From NCBI RefSeq assembly GCF_008710745.1, contig NZ_VYSA01000002.1, positions 558,001-622,000 of the forward strand: a DNA stretch of 64,000 bases, read 5' to 3'. Of the stretch, positions 60,634 through 64,000 are shown one piece after another. The notes beneath the pieces are model-generated. The model saw nothing but the letters and a program-made list of their open reading frames with translations, was not told the origin of the DNA and searched no databases. Positions within the stretch are counted from its first letter, which is position 1, and every line of letters starts with the position of its first letter. A program made the position numbers and the translations under genes. The DNA is from Microbacterium rhizomatis. GTDB taxonomy: Bacteria; Actinomycetota; Actinomycetes; Actinomycetales; Microbacteriaceae.

Positions 60634-61560
60634 CTAGCCACGGGCGATCTTGAGCAGACTCTCGGTGGCCTCCCACAGTGCGGCAGCGTGACGGGGGTTG
60701 GTCGCGTACGGGGCGATACCGCGACGGATGCCGGGGTGAAAGGCATCGGCGACGCGGCAGTCCTCGAAGTAGCGTCCCGTCGTCGACCCGATCAGCGGTG
60801 AGACCGCGAGCATGACCGACGTGGCCGCGCCCTGCGGAATGTCCTTGATCGACACGCCTGTGCTGCCGGCCGGGTCGAAACTCGCCGGAACGGGCGTGAC
60901 GTACCTCCCCAGGTTCGTGCTCGAGATCCGCCCGGGATTCAGCGAGTTGACGATGATTCCGTCGCGCTCCCAGCGCGAGGCCGCCTCGAGCGCGAACAGG
61001 ATGTTCGCGGTCTTCGATTGGCTGTACGCCTCCCAGGGGTCGTAGGCACGCCGCTCGAAGTTCAGGTCAGCGAGATCGACGTCGCCGTTGACGTGGGCGA
61101 CCGAGCTGACCGAGACGATGCGGGCATGACCCGACGTCGTCAAGGCGGCATGCAGGCCCTCCGCGAGGGCGAAGTGCCCGAGGTGGTTCGTCGCGAGCTG
61201 CAGTTCCCAGCCGTATCGGGTGCGCATGAGCGGCGACGCCATGACGCCGGCGTTGGCGACGAGCACATCGAGCGGTCCGTCCCAGCCTGCGACGAAGGCG
61301 TCGATCGAGGCGAGGTCGGTCAGATCGATCGCCGCGCCGGCGATGCTCCCGCCGGTCACCTCGCGGAGGCCGCTCGCCGCCGCCTCGGCTTGTTCGACGG
61401 TCCGCGCGCTGAGTACGACCTCCGCGCCGGCACCGGCGAGAGCCCGCACCGTTTCATAGCCGATGCCCGATGCGCCGCCCGTCACCACGACACGCAGCCC
61501 CTTCAGGTCGAGACCCTCGACCACCTCCGCGGCCGTCGTCTGTGCACCGAAGCTGCTCAT
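60634..61560 (-). CDS. Short-chain dehydrogenase/reductase
   Basis: A 308-residue SDR. The NAD(P)-binding GxxxGxG is VVTGGASGIGYETVRALAG (about 26-44), the NAG motif is LVANAGVMASPL, the catalytic residues are in IVSVSSVAHVNG (Ser) and YSQSKTANILF (Tyr-xxx-Lys, about 180), followed by the PG motif SLNPGRI. It belongs to the classical retinol-dehydrogenase-like subgroup acting on an unknown alcohol or ketone. A TACGCT -10 box lies 6 nt before ATG 61560. A terminator hairpin separates it from the protease gene upstream. Confidence 0.92.
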   Translation of the reverse strand: MSSFGAQTTAAEVVEGLDLKGLRVVVTGGASGIGYETVRALAGAGAEVVLSARTVEQAEAAASGLREVTGGSIAGAAIDLTDLASIDAFVAGWDGPLDVLVANAGVMASPLMRTRYGWELQLATNHLGHFALAEGLHAALTTSGHARIVSVSSVAHVNGDVDLADLNFERRAYDPWEAYSQSKTANILFALEAASRWERDGIIVNSLNPGRISSTNLGRYVTPVPASFDPAGSTGVSIKDIPQGAATSVMLAVSPLIGSTTGRYFEDCRVADAFHPGIRRGIAPYATNPRHAAALWEATESLLKIARG

Positions 61561-61572
61561 CCTGTCAGCGTA

Positions 61573-61598
61573 GGCGCCGGCGCCGAAGCGCCGGCGCC
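61573..61598 (-). terminator. Perfect GC hairpin after the protease gene
   Basis: GGCGCCGGCGC (61573-61583), tetraloop CGAA, GCGCCGGCGCC (61588-61598): an 11-bp perfect stem between the leftward protease gene (ends 61605) and the SDR promoter. Confidence 0.7.
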
Positions 61599-61604
61599 GA
61601 CGCT

Positions 61605-62615
61605 TCACAGCTCGTAGAAGAACGAATCGCGGATGCTGCCGCCCGACCCTGCCAACCACAGCTCCATCGACCCGGGCACACGGCTCACCGCGGTGACAGC
61701 GAACGGGTTGTCTGCCTGGTTCGCCCCTTCGAGCGTGTAGCGGGCCCATTGACCGCCGTCGTACCAGAAGGCACCCTGGAGCGACTGGTCCGCGCCCGCG
61801 AACCACAGCTCCATCGTCTCCGGCTTCCGCGACACGGCGGCGATGCCGCTGGACGGGAGCGCCGCCCCCTGCGGCGCGATCTGATACCGCGTCCACTGGC
61901 CCCCGTCGTACCAGAACGCCGCCTCCACAGACCCCGACCCTCCGACCCACCACAACTCCATCGACGTCGGGATCCGCGACACGACAGCGACTCCGCCGCC
62001 GACGGCCGCCGACCCCGCCGGGGCGATCTGATACCGCGTCCACTGACCCCCGTCGTACCAGAACGCCGCCTCCACAGACCCCGACCCTCCGACCCACCAC
62101 AACTCCATCGACGTCGGGATGCGCGAGACGACAGCGAACTCTGTGCCGCGGCCCGCCGAGCCGCCCGGGGCCAGCTGATACCGGGTCCATTGCCCGCCCT
62201 CGTACCAGAAGGCGGCTTCGACGGATCCATCGGGTCCCGCCCACCACAGCTCCATCGAGTTCGGGATGCGCGAGGCCACCGCGATCCCCGATCCGAGATC
62301 GGCGGATCCGGGGCCAGAGAGCTGGTAGCGCGTCCACGCGCCGCCCTCGTACCAGAAGGCTCCCTCGATCGTGCCCTGCGGGCCGATCCACCACAGTTCC
62401 ATCGACGTCGGGATCCGCGAGACCGCAGCGATCCCCGACGCTGCCGCGGCAGAGCCGGCCGGCGCGAGCTGGTAGCGCGTCCACTGACCACCGTCGTACC
62501 AGAAAGCGCCCTCGATCGAACCTTGGGGCCCCACCCACCACGTCTCCATGGAGTTCGGGATGCGCGAAACCGATGCGGAATTGGGGATCGCCGACGAGCT
62601 GCCGACGGGCGCCAG
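61605..62615 (-). repeat. Seven tandem 147-bp coding repeats
   Basis: The 3' third of the protease gene is seven tandem units of 147 bp (49 codons; last one shorter). Copies four and five (61881-62174) are nearly identical at the DNA level over long stretches, so they duplicated recently or are kept alike by gene conversion. Confidence 0.85.
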
Positions 62616-64000
62616 CTCGAAGCTGCGCCACACGGGCTTGTCGGCCGTCTTGGCGGCCACCGCCCCGAACCGCCGGCCCGCCCACGTCGTGAACCCCGAT
62701 GCGAGACCATGCTCGCGGGTGTGGTGGATGAGGGTGAAAGGCTGCGCGGAGTTGTCGGGCCCGAAGTCGATCGTGAAGTCCAGCACGTGCAACTGCCCCG
62801 GTCGGGCCGCCCCCTGCACCGGCCGCACCTCGCCGGTCGAGCGACGGTATGACAGTGCTGCGGCGCCGGTCGCCGCATCCATGCCGTCGACGGTCAGGAC
62901 GCCGCGCCACCCGTCGTGATTGAGCTCCCACGTGCCCAGCCAGTGGGTCCGATCGAATGATTCGGGGGCGGCGGCATCGATCGGCGTCCGGCGGATCTGC
63001 GCGCCGAACGGGATCGCCTGCCACGCCGTGTCACCGGCGGCGAGCGCGACGTCGCCGGAGTAGACGCTCAGCGTGAAGTCCTGCCCGCCCTCGCCGATGT
63101 CGGCGATATGCAGGTGCGCCGTCTGGCCGGCATCCGCGAACCATCCGGTCACGTCGTGCTTCGCGCCGGAGAGGTAGTAGCTGCCGAGCTTCGTCGCCGA
63201 GCCCGCGTCGAACGTGTCATTGGCCGCCCGCAGATCGGTGAAGCGGCGCAGCGTCAGGCGCCCGCGCCAGCCGTCGTGATCCATGTCCCACTGCCCGACG
63301 AAGCCCGCACGGCGGTCGACCACGGGATCGATGACGTCGATGATGTAGTGCGCGAGGCCCATGTTGATCGTGAACGACGGATCGTTCGCGTATGCGATGT
63401 GGATGAGGTCCGTTCCACCCCACGAGTTCTTGGCGATGAAGTACTGCAGGGTGCTGTTGAACCCGACGAGCAGCAGCACATGCCCGCCACCGCCGGTCGT
63501 GACGTTGACCACCACTTCGTGCCCAGCCCGGATCACGTTCTCGAGGTCGGCGATGGAGAAGTTCGACAGCACGCCGGACGATTTCACGCCGTACTTCGCA
63601 TTCCCCCGCGCGGCGAACGGAATGTGCAGCGGCGAGAATTCGAAATCATCGCGCTGCTCTTGCGTGGGACTGGCCGCCGCATTCAGGGCGGCCGCCGCCG
63701 GGATGCCGGTGAGCATGGCCGACTGCGTCATGTACGGGGCATCCGACTCTTCCGGCACCCGCATGCGCTCCATGTGCTTGATGATGTCGCTGGAGCCCTG
63801 AAAGCCCATCAGCGAGGTGTTGCCGAAGTCGCTCTCGTGCGCCTTGCAGATGTGGAACAGGTACTGCTCGGAGAGATCGAGGCTCACGCCGAGCTTGCGC
63901 TTGTAGGCAGCCTCGAGGGCGGCGATGCCGGCGAAGGCCCAGCACGTGCCGCGATCCTGCTGATCGCGGACCGGGGTCTGGTCGGCCGCGAGCGACACCT
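61605..64000 (-). CDS. Papain-family (C1) protease with lectin-like propeller repeats, partial at the right edge
   Basis: The 5' end lies beyond the window; 797 residues are visible. Residues 1-215 form a C1A cysteine protease: the catalytic Cys in QDRGTCWAFAGIAALEA (about 19), His in GGGGHVLLLVGFNS and Asn in FIAKNSWGGTDLIH, with the Gln of the oxyanion hole in VRDQQD. Two homologous 100-residue beta-domains (GFVGQWDMDHDGWRG... and LGTWELNHDGWRG...) follow. The last 340 residues are seven 49-residue repeats (consensus SRIPTSMELWW-G-GSVEAAFWYDGGQWTRYQ) that resemble a fucolectin/tectonin-type beta-propeller. It is probably secreted, binding glycans while cleaving protein. Signal peptide not visible. 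Terminated by the hairpin at 61573-61598. Confidence 0.85.
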   Translation of the reverse strand, partial: VSLAADQTPVRDQQDRGTCWAFAGIAALEAAYKRKLGVSLDLSEQYLFHICKAHESDFGNTSLMGFQGSSDIIKHMERMRVPEESDAPYMTQSAMLTGIPAAAALNAAASPTQEQRDDFEFSPLHIPFAARGNAKYGVKSSGVLSNFSIADLENVIRAGHEVVVNVTTGGGGHVLLLVGFNSTLQYFIAKNSWGGTDLIHIAYANDPSFTINMGLAHYIIDVIDPVVDRRAGFVGQWDMDHDGWRGRLTLRRFTDLRAANDTFDAGSATKLGSYYLSGAKHDVTGWFADAGQTAHLHIADIGEGGQDFTLSVYSGDVALAAGDTAWQAIPFGAQIRRTPIDAAAPESFDRTHWLGTWELNHDGWRGVLTVDGMDAATGAAALSYRRSTGEVRPVQGAARPGQLHVLDFTIDFGPDNSAQPFTLIHHTREHGLASGFTTWAGRRFGAVAAKTADKPVWRSFELAPVGSSSAIPNSASVSRIPNSMETWWVGPQGSIEGAFWYDGGQWTRYQLAPAGSAAAASGIAAVSRIPTSMELWWIGPQGTIEGAFWYEGGAWTRYQLSGPGSADLGSGIAVASRIPNSMELWWAGPDGSVEAAFWYEGGQWTRYQLAPGGSAGRGTEFAVVSRIPTSMELWWVGGSGSVEAAFWYDGGQWTRYQIAPAGSAAVGGGVAVVSRIPTSMELWWVGGSGSVEAAFWYDGGQWTRYQIAPQGAALPSSGIAAVSRKPETMELWFAGADQSLQGAFWYDGGQWARYTLEGANQADNPFAVTAVSRVPGSMELWLAGSGGSIRDSFFYEL

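Noticed and set aside
61605..62615. 147-bp tandem repeats as a CRISPR or VNTR
   Set aside because: They are coding units of a propeller-like domain without spacers; recorded as coding repeats.
1..64000. tRNA, rRNA, insertion sequence, integrase or phage genes
   Set aside because: I looked for tRNA-like arms, transposase motifs and attachment-site repeats by eye and found none; a dedicated tRNA and IS search would be needed to exclude short ones.

Overview
The window is high-GC DNA from an actinobacterium, most likely Microbacterium or a close relative in the Microbacteriaceae. The evidence is the strong G/C third-position bias, many GTG starts, GTGA/ATGA gene overlaps, frequent leaderless promoters (a TANNNT -10 box about 6 nt before the start codon), an IdeR-type iron box, a rifampicin-associated element upstream of helR, and Tat and family-5 ABC genes of actinobacterial type. 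I see no rRNA, tRNA, CRISPR array, insertion sequence or phage genes.

Layout. 1-13.8 kb is a patchwork of small, mostly single-gene units: a DHFR-like reductase, an ArsR/VOC pair with an operator-promoter, VOC proteins, a zinc alcohol dehydrogenase and cupin divergent from an XRE/MmyB-type regulator coupled to an acetyltransferase, an AraC regulator, small membrane proteins, and some apparently decaying genes. 13-20.5 kb holds a methyltransferase, a pterin-dehydratase/VOC fusion, DUF2461, a YcaQ-like winged-helix protein, helR behind a RAE, a FetB-like permease and a DedA protein. 20.7-29.1 kb holds efeU-efeO facing a large Pls-type (epsilon-poly-L-lysine synthetase-like) membrane NRPS, with an IdeR box between them, then an M1 peptidase and a 4'-phosphopantetheinyl transferase that could load the NRPS carrier domain.

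29.2-36.7 kb is a sugar-utilisation module: TIM-barrel isomerase, Gfo/Idh/MocA dehydrogenase, ribose-type ABC transporter and ROK regulator, organised around a divergent control region.

36.7-49.6 kb is the most interesting region. A complete peptide/nickel-type ABC importer and an amidohydrolase run leftward. A PPC/DUF296 protein, an adenosine-deaminase family enzyme, an adenine-deaminase-like enzyme with altered active-site motifs, a GntR/UTRA regulator, an acyl-CoA dehydrogenase-fold flavoprotein and a second deaminase with an HCDVDQ motif run rightward. Two near-identical 18-bp sites in inverted orientation sit in the 200-bp intergenic region between the two arms. I infer an unrecognised uptake and catabolic pathway for a purine-like or modified-nucleobase compound.

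49.7-58.9 kb encodes exported proteins: a DUF916/WxL-type surface pair, a Tat-signal sugar isomerase, and a 1157-residue sorbosone-dehydrogenase/PKD/Ig protein. A tatA-tatC-tatB operon follows, whose last gene has a long Ser-Pro tail made of a hexanucleotide repeat. 59-64 kb has a terpene-cyclase-fold protein, two small membrane proteins, an SDR oxidoreductase, and (cut by the right edge) a papain-family protease carrying seven 49-residue lectin-like propeller repeats.
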